From: CAZUMW01 sp964621615
GTDB taxonomy: Bacteria; Desulfobacterota; WTBG01; CAIYCZ01; CAIRTM01
Length of the DNA: 64,000 nucleotides
Assembly (NCBI GenBank): GCA_964621615.1
Contig: CAZUMW010000017.1
Coordinates: 1-64,000, forward strand
Direction: 5' to 3'
The position numbers and the translations under genes are program-made. This document shows positions 8,871 through 17,351 of this stretch, one piece after another. The notes below the pieces were generated by a model. That model worked only from the letters and a program-made list of their open reading frames with translations. It was not told where the DNA came from and searched no databases. How positions within the stretch are numbered: position 1 is the stretch's first letter; every line of letters starts with the position of its first letter.

Positions 8871-9611
8871 TTATTGAGCCCGCCGCTGGCGCATAACTTC
8901 AAACATCGCAACCGCGCCCGCAGCAGATGCATTGAGCGACTCAAACGGGGCGGCCATGGGAATGGCCGCAAGGCAGTCGCATTTTTTCTGCACAAGAGGC
9001 CGCATTCCTTTGCCCTCGCTTCCGATGACGATAGCTGTATCTCCGGTAAAATCGCACCCAAACAGCGGTGTGTTACCGCCAGGGGCCAGCCCGAATATCC
9101 ACAGGCCGCTTTGTTTCATCTCGTCGAGCGCCGCTGCTATGTTTGTAACTCTGCACAACGTAATATGTTCGATAGCGCCTGCTGATGCTTTTGCAACTGC
9201 GGCGGTCAATCCGGCGGCGCGGTCGCGGGGGAAAATGACCGCGCGGGCGCCGCTGCACACAGCGCTTCGTATAAGGGTGCCGAAATTATGCGGATCCTGA
9301 ATAGAATCAAGGACCAGAAAAAAGGCGGGGCCCTGTTCATGCTGTGTGATGCTGAGCGCATCGGGAAGCTCTGTCAGCGGAAACTGCTCAACTTCCGCTA
9401 TGACCCCCTGGTGCATATCCGACCGGGCGCGCTGTGTCAGGCCCTCCGGGCGGTCGTATGAAACAGGTATGTGGTTCTGCCCGGCTGCATCCGCTATTTC
9501 TCTCAGCGGGCCTCGTGTATGCCGCTTCGCAAGGATTAGCCGGTGAACCGCTGAGGGCCGTGCGGCAAGTGCCTCGCGGACCGGATTTGTTCCATAAATA
9601 AATAATGTCAT
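8871..9611 (-). CDS. rlmB: 23S rRNA (guanosine-2'-O-)-methyltransferase, TrmH/RlmB family
   Basis: A 246-residue SPOUT methyltransferase that methylates a ribose 2'-OH in rRNA with S-adenosylmethionine. The N-terminal substrate-binding domain opens with FIYGTNPVREAL, the standard RlmB start. The SPOUT knot motifs follow: LVLDSIQDPHNFGTLIRSA (motif 1, with the catalytic N and R), AIVIGSEGKGM (motif 2), and IPMAAPFESLNASAAGAVAMFE (motif 3). Length and motif order are typical. It is the last gene of the gmk-pyrF-rlmB series. A related TrmH-family specificity for another site cannot be excluded. Confidence 0.93.
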   Translation of the reverse strand: MTLFIYGTNPVREALAARPSAVHRLILAKRHTRGPLREIADAAGQNHIPVSYDRPEGLTQRARSDMHQGVIAEVEQFPLTELPDALSITQHEQGPAFFLVLDSIQDPHNFGTLIRSAVCSGARAVIFPRDRAAGLTAAVAKASAGAIEHITLCRVTNIAAALDEMKQSGLWIFGLAPGGNTPLFGCDFTGDTAIVIGSEGKGMRPLVQKKCDCLAAIPMAAPFESLNASAAGAVAMFEVMRQRRAQ

Positions 9612-9646
9612 GAACTGATTCGCTTCACATTATTACCCCGGCATGC

Positions 9647-10351
9647 TCAGTGTAAATCGCTCAGAATGTCTTCCGCCGCCGCCCGGGGATCAGGTGCCGC
9701 AGTTATAGGCCGGCCGATAACCAGATAGTCCGCCCCCGCCTCAAAAGCTGCAGCGGGAGTCATGGTGCGCTTTTGGTCATCAGCCGCGGTGGCGCGCGGC
9801 CGTATGCCCGGCGTTACAACAACAAAGTCTTTGCCGCACGCTTTGCGTATCAGCGCGACTTCCCGGGGAGAGGCGACGACGCCGTCCAGGCCCGCCCTCT
9901 GCGACAGCTCTGCAAGCCGAACCACTGTGTCCTCCACAGAGCGCTCTATGCCCAGCGCTTTAAGATCCGTTGCGCTCAGGCTGGTGAGAACGGTGACGCC
10001 GAGCGCAAGCGGGCGCGAGCCGGACGGCGCTGCATCTTTTAGCACTTCTGCGGACTGCCGCATCATTGATATCCCCCCGAAGGTGTGCATGGTGAACATG
10101 AACACCCCGAGCCGGGCAGCCTCCCGCGATGCCTTTGCCACGGTCGCCGGAATGTCGTGATATTTCAGATCGAGAAAAACACGGCCGCCGCGCTCTGTAA
10201 CGCATCGAACCGCTTCGGGCCCGTAGCGGGTGAAAAGCTGCTTGCCGATTTTAAACGCACTCGCACAATCGCTGAGCTGCTCTGCAAGGGCCCGGGCAGC
10301 GCTTAGCTCTTCAACATCAAGAGCGACAATAATGCCGCGGTGTTTATTCAT
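9647..10351 (-). CDS. pyrF: orotidine 5'-phosphate decarboxylase
   Basis: Catalyses the last step of UMP synthesis, OMP to UMP and CO2. From the chosen start (MNKHRGIIVALDV) it has 234 residues. The diagnostic active-site segment VFLDLKYHDIPATV holds the D-x-K-x2-D catalytic set, and the phosphate-binding C-terminal part shows VVTPGIRP and the GADYLVIGRPI strand. The frame extends to 10411, but the extra 20 residues lie inside gmk and are not family-like. The start ATG overlaps the end of gmk by 8 nt, indicating coupling of a purine and a pyrimidine nucleotide gene. Confidence 0.95.
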   Translation of the reverse strand: MNKHRGIIVALDVEELSAARALAEQLSDCASAFKIGKQLFTRYGPEAVRCVTERGGRVFLDLKYHDIPATVAKASREAARLGVFMFTMHTFGGISMMRQSAEVLKDAAPSGSRPLALGVTVLTSLSATDLKALGIERSVEDTVVRLAELSQRAGLDGVVASPREVALIRKACGKDFVVVTPGIRPRATAADDQKRTMTPAAAFEAGADYLVIGRPITAAPDPRAAAEDILSDLH

Positions 10352-10970
10352 CGCTGTTTTTGAGCACCTGTTCAATATGTCTGTGGTTATTCCTGCACCG
10401 CCCGGCAACAATCACGGCCCGGAGCTCTGCTGCCGCTTTTGAAAAATCATCATTGATTATAACGTAATCGTACCAGCGCATATTATGAATTTCCTCTTTA
10501 GCCCGGTTCAGCCGCTGTGAGAGCGCCTCGGCTGATTCGGTTCCGCGCTCTGACAGACGCTGTTTAAGCACGGCAAGGGACGGCGGCAGAATCAATATGG
10601 TGATTATACGGTCATAATGGTTTTGCAGCTGGCGCGCGCCGCGCTCATCCACATCAAAAAGAATATCGTGGCCCTGATCGAAGTGGCTTTCAATGGTTGA
10701 CTTTGCCGTTCCGTACATGTTGCCGTATATTTCCGTCCACTCAGCCATTTGACCGTCCCGGATTGCCCGCTCAAATTCCTCTTTGCTTATGAAATAATAA
10801 TTTTTACCGTTTTGCTCCCCCTGCCGCGGCGATCGGGTGGTGTGTGACACAGACAGATGCAGGTTCGGCACATGCTCGAGCGCGTCGCTGCACAAAGAGG
10901 TTTTGCCGGCGCCAGAAGGCGCTGAAATAACAAAAATACGATTTGTCTGAGAGGAGTGAGACTGCATCAT
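10344..10970 (-). CDS. gmk: guanylate kinase
   Basis: A 208-residue enzyme converting GMP and ATP to GDP and ADP. The P-loop SAPSGAGKTSL is at residues 16-26. The GMP-binding domain shows SVSHTTRSPRQGEQNGKNYYF and the E-W-T-E-I-Y-G-N-M-Y-G-T segment, and the lid region has RLNRAKEEI. YDYVIINDD near the end is also typical. It sits between yicC and pyrF, a gene order common in Desulfobacterota and related phyla, though the small remA/DUF370 gene often found between yicC and gmk is absent here. Confidence 0.96.
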   Translation of the reverse strand: MMQSHSSQTNRIFVISAPSGAGKTSLCSDALEHVPNLHLSVSHTTRSPRQGEQNGKNYYFISKEEFERAIRDGQMAEWTEIYGNMYGTAKSTIESHFDQGHDILFDVDERGARQLQNHYDRIITILILPPSLAVLKQRLSERGTESAEALSQRLNRAKEEIHNMRWYDYVIINDDFSKAAAELRAVIVAGRCRNNHRHIEQVLKNSDE

Positions 10971-11085
10971 GTCTGCGGTAATGCTTTCAGCGCTGCGTTC
11001 TTATTGTTTTAACGGGCGCACCGCGGGCGGCCTCTTTGATTGTTCTGCCCGGTGCGGCATCTGATGGTGTTGGGCCCCAATGATA

Positions 11086-11964
11086 TCACATAATATTTTG
11101 AATTTGTTCACGGATTTTTTCGAGCTCGTTTTTTATGGAAACAATGCACAGGGAAAGCTCCGAATCGGCGATCTTTGCGCCGATGGTGTTTGACTCCCGA
11201 TTCATTTCCTGCATTAGAAAATCAATCTTCCGGCCGACCGGATCATCTGTGTCTGTCCACTGCCGGAACTGCTTTATGTGGCTTTTCAGGCGGACGAGCT
11301 CTTCCGTTATGTCGCTTTTATCCGCCATGACGGCAATTTCCTGCACAAGCCGGCTTTCATCCAGCTCTATGCCGTCGCACAGCGCACGGATGCGCTCAGT
11401 GAATGCCTGCTTTCGCTGCTCGAAAGAGCCCGGTGCCTGCTGCTCGATGCGGCCGACGAGCTCCTCGATGACGCTGATCCGGCTTGAAATGTCTGCTTCC
11501 GTTTCCCGGCCTTCTGTATGCTGCATGTCGCGCATCGCCTCAAGCGCACGTGTTAAAGCGGTTTCAATCGCTGACCAGGTTTTTTCGGAGTCGGTCTCCC
11601 TGTCTTCCTGCTGGAAAAGCATATCTTTGAATGGGAGCAGTTCGGTCAGAGAGATGTCCCCCTGACATGAAAGCTCTATTTTAAGCTCCTGCAGCAGATG
11701 ATGGATCTGCCGGGCCAGGGGCTTGTCAACAACCACGTTCTCCCCGGCCTCTCCGGTTCGCTCGACCTGTATCATCACCTCAACTTTTCCGCGCGCGGTA
11801 AACGAGGCAACCGTTTTTTTGATGTCGGCTTCGCGAAGGCTGAGCGCTCTGGGCATTCTGACCGACGTGTCAAGAAACCGGTGATTGCACGAGCGTACTT
11901 CAGCGGTTATTTTCTCGTCATCGGTGCATGCTTCGCCCTGTCCGTATCCTGTCATGCTGCGCAT
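11086..11964 (-). CDS. yicC: YicC family endoribonuclease
   Basis: A 292-residue member of the YicC/YloC family, which is described as an endoribonuclease acting in RNA turnover. Both signatures are intact: the N-terminal RSMTGYGQGE and the C-terminal GRKIDFLMQEMNRESNTIGAK, followed by the acidic DSELSLCIVSIKNELEKIREQ helix. The middle is predicted coiled-coil helical. Length is standard. It is transcribed with gmk, pyrF and rlmB downstream and DUF4416 upstream. The start MRSMTG is the only sensible one. Confidence 0.94.
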   Translation of the reverse strand: MRSMTGYGQGEACTDDEKITAEVRSCNHRFLDTSVRMPRALSLREADIKKTVASFTARGKVEVMIQVERTGEAGENVVVDKPLARQIHHLLQELKIELSCQGDISLTELLPFKDMLFQQEDRETDSEKTWSAIETALTRALEAMRDMQHTEGRETEADISSRISVIEELVGRIEQQAPGSFEQRKQAFTERIRALCDGIELDESRLVQEIAVMADKSDITEELVRLKSHIKQFRQWTDTDDPVGRKIDFLMQEMNRESNTIGAKIADSELSLCIVSIKNELEKIREQIQNIM

Positions 11965-12075
11965 GGCGTTTCTCCTGTCTATCGGCTTTTGTTGTTCGGG
12001 TATATGTAAAAAAATGTTTTTACCATAACGGCTGCAGCATATGCGCCTGTCCAGAAATATCCTGCGCAGAATGCA

Positions 12076-12615
12076 TTACAGCAGGCCGCGCTCGTGCAGC
12101 TGCCGGTAATACCGCTCCCGGATGGAGTTTAAAAGCAGGATCATTCCCTCGGAAGCGTAGTCGGGGAAAGACCAGGGAAGCGGTCGGAACGTTTTGCCCT
12201 TAAATATCAGCGTCATGTCCGCATATATGCCGTCACGGAGATAAGGCCTGTGCGCAAACGGCTTGCCGGTTGCAAGGATGAAATGGCCCAGTGCGATATA
12301 GCCGGGATCAATGTTTACTGTCCGGGTTCCGTCACCGCGTGTATAGTCCTGCTCAATCTCGTTGGCTGTGTGCTTTATATCCGGAAGCGCGTCGGGCGGT
12401 ACGAGCGTTTTAAAGCCGAGTATGCGGCGGCTAAGGTCTGTGCCCAGCTCAGACTCATAGTAATCAGTAAAATCAAACAACATGTAATCAGTAGCGATAT
12501 CGGCGGGGCCGAATTCACTCTCGAGCCGTGAGCGCACGGGCTCGGTGTCTGTGTGCTTTTGTGCCAGGATGCTGGTGATAAGCTTTACCGGCTGCGGCTG
12601 CTTTGGAGTGCTCAC
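12076..12615 (-). CDS. DUF4416 family protein
   Basis: A 179-residue protein that fits DUF4416, a family of unknown function recurrently found near yicC and gmk in Desulfobacterota, Nitrospirota and relatives. It begins PVKLITSILAQKH, continues with a FGPADIATDYMLFDFTDYYESELG segment and ends with a YASEGMILLLNSIRERYYRQL helix; these blocks are what I recall as conserved. There is no signal peptide or membrane segment. Its ATG overlaps the end of the hldA-type gene by 4 nt, so it is coupled to a heptose-synthesis gene. No biochemical role can be assigned. Confidence 0.85.
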   Translation of the reverse strand: MSTPKQPQPVKLITSILAQKHTDTEPVRSRLESEFGPADIATDYMLFDFTDYYESELGTDLSRRILGFKTLVPPDALPDIKHTANEIEQDYTRGDGTRTVNIDPGYIALGHFILATGKPFAHRPYLRDGIYADMTLIFKGKTFRPLPWSFPDYASEGMILLLNSIRERYYRQLHERGLL

Positions 12616-13628
12616 GACGAAGTCGGGCGTTTGCTGTTAAGGATATTTTTAAGCTGCTGTGCCGTGACCGCGGTTGTGCCGATATAGTGGATGACAATGC
12701 CCGCAGCCACATTTGCAATGCGCGCCGCCTCGGGCCAGGTGGAGCCGGCGGCTCTGGAAAGGACAAGGGCGCTGATTACCGTATCTCCGGCACCGGTTAC
12801 ATCATAAACCTGTTCGGCTGCGGTCTGAATGAGCTCATCGCCGCCCCGGCGGTCAACGAGCCGCATGCCGCGCTCTCCGAGCTTGAGCAGCACGCATTCG
12901 GTGCCCAGGCTTTCCATGATATATCTGGCAACGGACCGCTCGTCGTCCTCGGTGTAAATTTCCTGCCGGGCGAAACCGCTTGCCTCTTTCCGGTTGGGAA
13001 CCACTATCGTTGCATTGGTGAAGTACTTGAAGTTGACGAATTTAGGGTCAACGGCAACCGTAATGTTTTTTTCCGCGGCGAGCGGCAGCACTGCTTTAAT
13101 GAGGTCTTCCGTAATAACCCCTTTTTCGTAATCAGAAAAAATAATAGCGTCAAGCTGATCCATGCAGGTGCGGATATAGCGTATCAGCCTGTTGCGGGAC
13201 CGCGCTGATATGGGCGCCCGATCTTCGCGGTCAAGGCGAATGACCTGCTGATTGTGGGCAATAATGCGTGTTTTATTGATTGTCGGCCGCTTTTTGTCCA
13301 CGACCAGCCCGCCGGTGGCCATGCCCATATTTTTCAGCCTGTCGTGCACAAAATGACCGTCCCGGTCATCGCCGATAATGCCGCACATGTACACATTCCT
13401 GCAGCCGAGCGAAATAAGGTTATTGAACACATTAGCGGCTCCCCCCAGGCGAATGTCCCGATGCTTGCTGTTGAGCAGATTGACGACCGGGATCGGCGCC
13501 TCCGGGGAAATGCGGTCTACCGTGCCCTCTATATACTCATCGAGCATAATGTCGCCGATGACCATGATTTTCTGCGAGGGGAACCCCCGAATAAGCCGCT
13601 CGAGCTTTTTCCTGTTTATTGTCAACAC
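12612..13628 (-). CDS. rfaE1: D-glycero-beta-D-manno-heptose-7-phosphate kinase (HldE kinase domain)
   Basis: A 338-residue PfkB/ribokinase-fold sugar kinase matching only the kinase half of HldE (RfaE domain I); the nucleotidyltransferase half is not attached, so it is a stand-alone RfaE1/HldA-type enzyme. It phosphorylates heptose-7-phosphate at C1 on the way to ADP-heptose for LPS inner core. Motifs are IMVIGDIMLDEYIEGTVDRISPEAP at the start, LGGAANVFNNL for sugar binding, IFSDYEKG, and the catalytic C-terminal DVTGAGDTV with the base aspartate. It supports a Gram-negative envelope. The partner adenylyltransferase gene is not in this window. Confidence 0.92.
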   Translation of the reverse strand: MLTINRKKLERLIRGFPSQKIMVIGDIMLDEYIEGTVDRISPEAPIPVVNLLNSKHRDIRLGGAANVFNNLISLGCRNVYMCGIIGDDRDGHFVHDRLKNMGMATGGLVVDKKRPTINKTRIIAHNQQVIRLDREDRAPISARSRNRLIRYIRTCMDQLDAIIFSDYEKGVITEDLIKAVLPLAAEKNITVAVDPKFVNFKYFTNATIVVPNRKEASGFARQEIYTEDDERSVARYIMESLGTECVLLKLGERGMRLVDRRGGDELIQTAAEQVYDVTGAGDTVISALVLSRAAGSTWPEAARIANVAAGIVIHYIGTTAVTAQQLKNILNSKRPTSS

Positions 13629-13735
13629 GATGCTTTCCTTTAATTACCGTTGCGCCGCTGTGTGCGGCGGAACAGGACCCGCTGTCGCGCGAGCGTCTCG
13701 TGTGGAGTGAGCCGTCGAATATCCGCGCTGCTCCG

Positions 13736-14248
13736 CTAATAAACGATAAGAGAAAAAAGATTGTATTCGGTAAGATGCCTTTTGCCGTTCAGCTGTGAAA
13801 GCTCTATAAGAAAACAGCACTCGGCAACCGTACCGCCAAGCTGCTCAACCAGCTCGCAGGCGGCTTTCATGGTGCCGCCGGTAGCAAGCAGGTCATCGAT
13901 AAGCAGAATTTTTTCACCGCCGGTAATCGCGTCCGAATGCACCTCAATTCTGTCGGTGCCGTATTCAAGCTGGTATTCTGCATAGCGCGTCTCTCCCGGC
14001 AGCTTTCCCGGCTTGCGCATGGGAATGAACCCTTTATGCATCGTATAGGCCAGCACCGACGCAAGGATAAACCCCCGCGATTCAACGCCGGCGATTTTGT
14101 CAAAATCAAGGCCCCGGCAGTGATCGGCGAGCTTGTCGATAGCAAGCTGGAACGTATCGGCGTCTTTAAGCAGTGTGGTTATGTCACGAAAAAGAATTCC
14201 TTTTTTGGGGAAATCAGGTATGTTGCGGATTTTGTCCTTCAGGTCCAT
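13736..14248 (-). CDS. apt: adenine phosphoribosyltransferase
   Basis: A 170-residue type I phosphoribosyltransferase that salvages adenine to AMP with PRPP. It begins LKDKIRNIPDFPKKGILFRDITTLL, has AGVESRGFI in the middle, and the PRPP-binding loop LLIDDLLATGGTMKAA at about residues 119-134. A good SD (AAGGAG) precedes the ATG. It lies 12 nt after mtnP, which releases adenine from methylthioadenosine, so product and substrate of the two enzymes match. Confidence 0.95.
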   Translation of the reverse strand: MDLKDKIRNIPDFPKKGILFRDITTLLKDADTFQLAIDKLADHCRGLDFDKIAGVESRGFILASVLAYTMHKGFIPMRKPGKLPGETRYAEYQLEYGTDRIEVHSDAITGGEKILLIDDLLATGGTMKAACELVEQLGGTVAECCFLIELSQLNGKRHLTEYNLFSLIVY

Positions 14249-14260
14249 GAGCGCTCCTTA

Positions 14261-15046
14261 TTACAGTTTTGCATTGGTTACCGCCGTTCTGCAGGGGCAG
14301 TCCTCATAATCGATACCGGGAATTGCGGCGCGCAATAAGCCGGTTACCTGCTCGGTATTCTGATTCATTGTTTTCTGTATGAGTTCCCAGGACACGGGCT
14401 CCTCTGTTTCGTGCCAGCAGTCATAGTCGGTGCTCATGGCAATCGTTGCATAACAGATTCCCGCCTCCCGGGCCAGAATCACTTCCGGTACGGTGCTCAT
14501 ATTGATAATGTCAGCCCCCCACATCCTGAACATTTTGCTTTCGGCACGCGTAGAAAAGCGGGGCCCCTCGATGGTTATAACCGTTCCTCCGCTGTGGCAG
14601 GCAAGGCCTAGGCGCTCGGCTGTTCGTGAGAGCAGATTTCTGAGGCGCTCGCAGAAGGGATCCGCCATAGGAACATGGCATACTTCGTGCCCTTCATAAA
14701 AGGTGTATGCGCGCTTCTTTGTCCAGTCGATAAACTGGTCCGGCAGCACCAGATGAGCGGGCCTGATTTCTTCGCGCAGGGATCCCACCGCCGTAACAGC
14801 AAAAATATGGGTAACCCCCAGCTCCTTCATCGCCCATATATTGGCCCGGAAATTCACCTCGGACGGAAAGATAATATGGCCCTCCCCGTGCCGGGCGATG
14901 ACGGCAACCTCTGTGCCTTCAAACGTACCGGTTACCGGCAGAGCCGACGGCGGGCCGTAGGGCGTGTGAACTTTTACTTTTTTGATATTGCTCAGTATCG
15001 CAGGGGAGCCGAAGCCGGTTCCTCCTATGATGCCCACTTTTATCAT
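14261..15046 (-). CDS. mtnP: S-methyl-5'-thioadenosine phosphorylase
   Basis: A 261-residue purine nucleoside phosphorylase-fold enzyme cleaving methylthioadenosine with phosphate to adenine and methylthioribose-1-phosphate. Signatures are VGIIGGTGFGSP at the N terminus (phosphate loop), ARHGEGHIIFPSEVNFRANIWAM, the TIEGPRFSTRAES block, and WGADIINMSTVPEVILAREAG with the conserved purine-site residues. The C terminus contains YDCWHETEEPVS. It begins the minus-strand mtnP-apt-hldA-DUF4416-yicC-gmk-pyrF-rlmB series. A methylthioinosine-specific relative is possible but less likely next to apt. Confidence 0.92.
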   Translation of the reverse strand: MIKVGIIGGTGFGSPAILSNIKKVKVHTPYGPPSALPVTGTFEGTEVAVIARHGEGHIIFPSEVNFRANIWAMKELGVTHIFAVTAVGSLREEIRPAHLVLPDQFIDWTKKRAYTFYEGHEVCHVPMADPFCERLRNLLSRTAERLGLACHSGGTVITIEGPRFSTRAESKMFRMWGADIINMSTVPEVILAREAGICYATIAMSTDYDCWHETEEPVSWELIQKTMNQNTEQVTGLLRAAIPGIDYEDCPCRTAVTNAKL

Positions 15047-15267
15047 GTGCCGCTCCTTGTGCTGCGTATTCTGGTAAGGGATGATACGCTGCCGCGCGCA
15101 TGTTATTTAATCAGCAGTGCACGGCAATGTCTGCTGAGCGCCGGGCTTTCGACGATTATAAGCCTGCAGCGCACGCAGCGCAGAATTAAATGGAAATACC
15201 ATATCAAAAGGAGGAAAAAGGGGCAAGGAGATTATGGCGGCAGAATAAAATCCGGCCCGGGGCGCTT

Positions 15268-16101
15268 TTAATGAAACACCCGCGTTGCATCGGGGGAAAT
15301 ATATTTTGACATGGTAACCGTATTGCCCTTGTCATTAAAGCTTATATCGTCCATGAGGTAGTTGACGATGAATATGCCGCGCTTTGTGGGAAGAGTTTCC
15401 GCCTGTTCGGAAATTTCGTGCAGCAGTGAGGTGTAGTCGAATCCCTCGCCCTGGTCCTCGACACTCACGGTTATCTTTTCATTGTCAAATACAAGCGAGA
15501 CATTTATCTTTTTTGTTTCGTCAAGATCATTTCCGTGAATCAGCGCATTGTTCAAAAGCTCGTCAACGCATATGGATATGTTGCTGAGGACTGTCTCATC
15601 CTCAACGCCGCGCCACTGGCACTCTCTGACGATATACAGCGTGGCTGAGGGAATGAGGTGCGGATAGGAGGGAATCTCCATCTCGGTGGTGTTTCGGATG
15701 CCTTCGAGAAGCCGGTGCGTGCCGAGAGAAAACTCCCGCAGGCGCAGCCCGCGCTTGACAATATTTTCGATCTCCTTCATGGTGAAGGGCTTGGTGATAA
15801 AATTGTAGGCGCCGTTGCTGAGCGCGTTGACAACATTGCCCACCTCACCGTGTCCTGAAATAACTGCTATCGGTATATTAATGTTGAGCTTCCTGCTTTT
15901 TTGTATTAATTCGAACCCGTCCATGTTGGGCATCAGCAAATCGGTAATGATGAGATCGATCTGGCGGGTTTTGAGGTGCTCGAGCGCCTCACAGCCGTCT
16001 GCAGCGGTTATGGGGTTCAGCCGCAGCTCGCTGAGCATCTCTGCAAGCGTGCTGAGCACGTCCCGGTCATCGTCAACGACTAACACATTGATTTGCTTCA
16101 T
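15268..16101 (-). CDS. response regulator receiver fused to RsbW-like HATPase
   Basis: A 277-residue two-domain protein. Residues 1-120 form a receiver domain: VLVVDDDRDV acidic pocket, LIITDLLMPNMDG with the phospho-acceptor Asp at about 53, and KPFT lysine. Residues 150-270 resemble anti-sigma-factor type kinases (HATPase_c_2): VDELLNNALIHGND (N box), VSVEDQGEGFDY (G1) and KRGIFIVNYLMDDISFND (G2). No HisKA dimerisation/phospho-acceptor helix lies between them, so it is not an ordinary histidine kinase. In such architectures the receiver is expected to gate a serine/threonine kinase acting on an anti-anti-sigma protein; no partner gene is adjacent. An SD-like GGGGGG precedes the ATG. Confidence 0.88.
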   Translation of the reverse strand: MKQINVLVVDDDRDVLSTLAEMLSELRLNPITAADGCEALEHLKTRQIDLIITDLLMPNMDGFELIQKSRKLNINIPIAVISGHGEVGNVVNALSNGAYNFITKPFTMKEIENIVKRGLRLREFSLGTHRLLEGIRNTTEMEIPSYPHLIPSATLYIVRECQWRGVEDETVLSNISICVDELLNNALIHGNDLDETKKINVSLVFDNEKITVSVEDQGEGFDYTSLLHEISEQAETLPTKRGIFIVNYLMDDISFNDKGNTVTMSKYISPDATRVFH

Positions 16102-16109
16102 GTGACCCC

Positions 16110-16576
16110 CCCATAGGTTGTAAAATATGAAAAAATCAGGATCATTTACGGCCCGGAACCATTCAAAAAGAGCCGATCAGCTGTACATTTTATATAATGC
16201 CTGCATAATACGAGTCAAGAAATACTTTTTTTTTCACGCAAAAAGAGATCCGACATTGTGCAAACAGCGAAGGTAAATAAATTTCATTGATTGTGTTTAT
16301 CCACACTCATAGGGTCGCCAAGGGAAACCGGTCTTTTCGTTCCGGTTCCGGTATATCAATGCCGGAATCAGGAAGGAGCCAGCCCTTCTGTTTCCAGGGC
16401 GGCTTTTTGAGGCGATAAGCTTTCCGATGCTCTGAATGCTTGCTAAGCCCATCAGCACCCGACGGCTGGTGTTCGGGGAAGGCATAATATTTCATCTTCG
16501 CCTATCACCTTCAGTGGAACAACAGGCCGTGCTGCTATGGCCATTGAAAAGCGGTTGCAGGTGCAAGAATTGGTGA
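16110..16576. other. intergenic region without a clear gene
   Basis: Nearly 470 nt between the receiver-HATPase gene and tRNA-Asn. Overlapping 62-codon frames on the minus strand (about 16297-16495) have unremarkable composition, and I do not recognise them. I see no promoter or RNA fold that I can support. Confidence 0.4.
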
Positions 16577-16612
16577 AGAAAAAAAAGGCAGCCGTAATGA
16601 GGCTGCCTTAAA
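16577..16612 (-). terminator. terminator downstream of tRNA-Asn
   Basis: Minus-strand hairpin AAGGCAGCC (loop TCATTAC) GGCTGCCTT followed by an uninterrupted T run of about eight, directly 3' of tRNA-Asn. This is a textbook intrinsic terminator. Confidence 0.88.
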
Positions 16613-16620
16613 ATAAGTCG

Positions 16621-16696
16621 TGGCTCCCCAGCGCGGACTCGAACCACGGACCCGGTGGTTAACAGCCACCTGCTCTGCCGACTGAGCTACTGGGGA
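16621..16696 (-). tRNA. tRNA-Asn (anticodon GTT)
   Basis: A 76-nt cloverleaf on the minus strand: acceptor TCCCCAG/CTGGGGA, D stem GCTC/GAGC, anticodon stem GGTGG/CCACC with loop CTGTTAA (anticodon GTT, Asn), T loop TTCGAGT, discriminator G and an encoded CCA. Confidence 0.96.
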
Positions 16697-16726
16697 ACAA
16701 ATCAAAATTGGTACGCCAAGTTTTTA

Positions 16727-16755
16727 TATATAGAAAAGTTTTAAGTTTTTGTCAA
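16727..16755 (-). promoter_or_regulatory. sigma-70 type promoter of tRNA-Asn
   Basis: On the minus strand TTGACA (16755-16750), a 17-nt spacer and TATATA (16732-16727). The start point would be about 24 nt before the tRNA 5' end. A perfect -35 and near-consensus -10 make this a strong promoter. Confidence 0.8.
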
Positions 16756-16903
16756 TTGTTTTCTCCGAAGTTAACAGCCGATTATAAAAGGCCGCTTCGG
16801 TATAGAGGAGGGGCAGGACTGGGTGGCTGATTTATTTTTCTGTGTGGAAAAAATTATTTCTCGGTAATATTTTCAATCCGGATACATAGAGAGGTAATAT
16901 TAA

Positions 16904-16927
16904 AGAGGGGACCGCTCGGCCCCCTCT
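16904..16927 (-). terminator. hairpin terminator after the histone-like gene
   Basis: Inverted repeat AGAGGGG/CCCCTCT with an inner CCG/CGG extension, just past the stop of the H1-like gene. On the minus strand a short T-rich tract follows; the longer T run is on the plus side, so it may act in both directions. Confidence 0.6.
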
Positions 16928-16939
16928 TTTTGTTTTCGA

Positions 16940-17206
16940 TTACTTCTTTTTTGCTTTGCTGCGTGCAGCGGTTTTCTTTTTTGCTGCAGGTTTCTTCTTC
17001 GCAGCGGCTTTTTTCCTGACGGGCGCTTTTTTCTTAACCTTCGCTTTCAGCTTTGCAGCTTCTTCCTTTTCCTTTACAACAGCTTTTTTCAGATCGCCTT
17101 CGAGTTTTTTCAGGCGGGCTTTTGCCGCTTTGAGGTCTTTTTCCAAACCGGCTGATTTCTTTTTGTTCGCGGTGATCCAGTTCTTGATTTGTTTTGAACT
17201 TGCCAT
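16940..17206 (-). CDS. histone H1-like lysine/alanine-rich protein
   Basis: From the ATG at 17206, which has a perfect SD (AGGAGGGG, 4-5 nt away), it encodes 88 residues. The upstream 53 codons of the open frame are AT-rich non-coding DNA. Residues 1-50 form a helical, heptad-like segment (IKNWITANKKKSAGLEKDLKAA and onward), and residues 50-88 are a tail of K, A and P repeats (KKAAAKKKPAAKKK) like eukaryotic H1 and bacterial H1-like tails. Such proteins bind DNA or RNA non-specifically and can compact the nucleoid. Low-complexity composition prevents assignment to a precise family. Confidence 0.85.
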   Translation of the reverse strand: MASSKQIKNWITANKKKSAGLEKDLKAAKARLKKLEGDLKKAVVKEKEEAAKLKAKVKKKAPVRKKAAAKKKPAAKKKTAARSKAKKK

Positions 17207-17351
17207 TATTCCCCTCCTAAATGAGTTATTGTTGTAAATCGTTTCGGAATTAAAAAAAAGAACTTTAACAATAATATTCTTGATAAAATGAGGATTAAAA
17301 ATATGCTGCTGCAGGAAAAGCAAAAAATGTGTTTCGGACAGTTGTGTGCGG

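Noticed and set aside
16297..16495. Overlapping 62-codon minus-strand frames before tRNA-Asn
   Set aside because: No SD with sensible spacing, no motif, and two frames of similar length cover the same DNA; nothing favours either.
16904..16927. Small RNA gene suggested by the strong hairpin near 16900
   Set aside because: The hairpin is adequately explained as the terminator of the histone-like gene; no promoter was found for a separate RNA.
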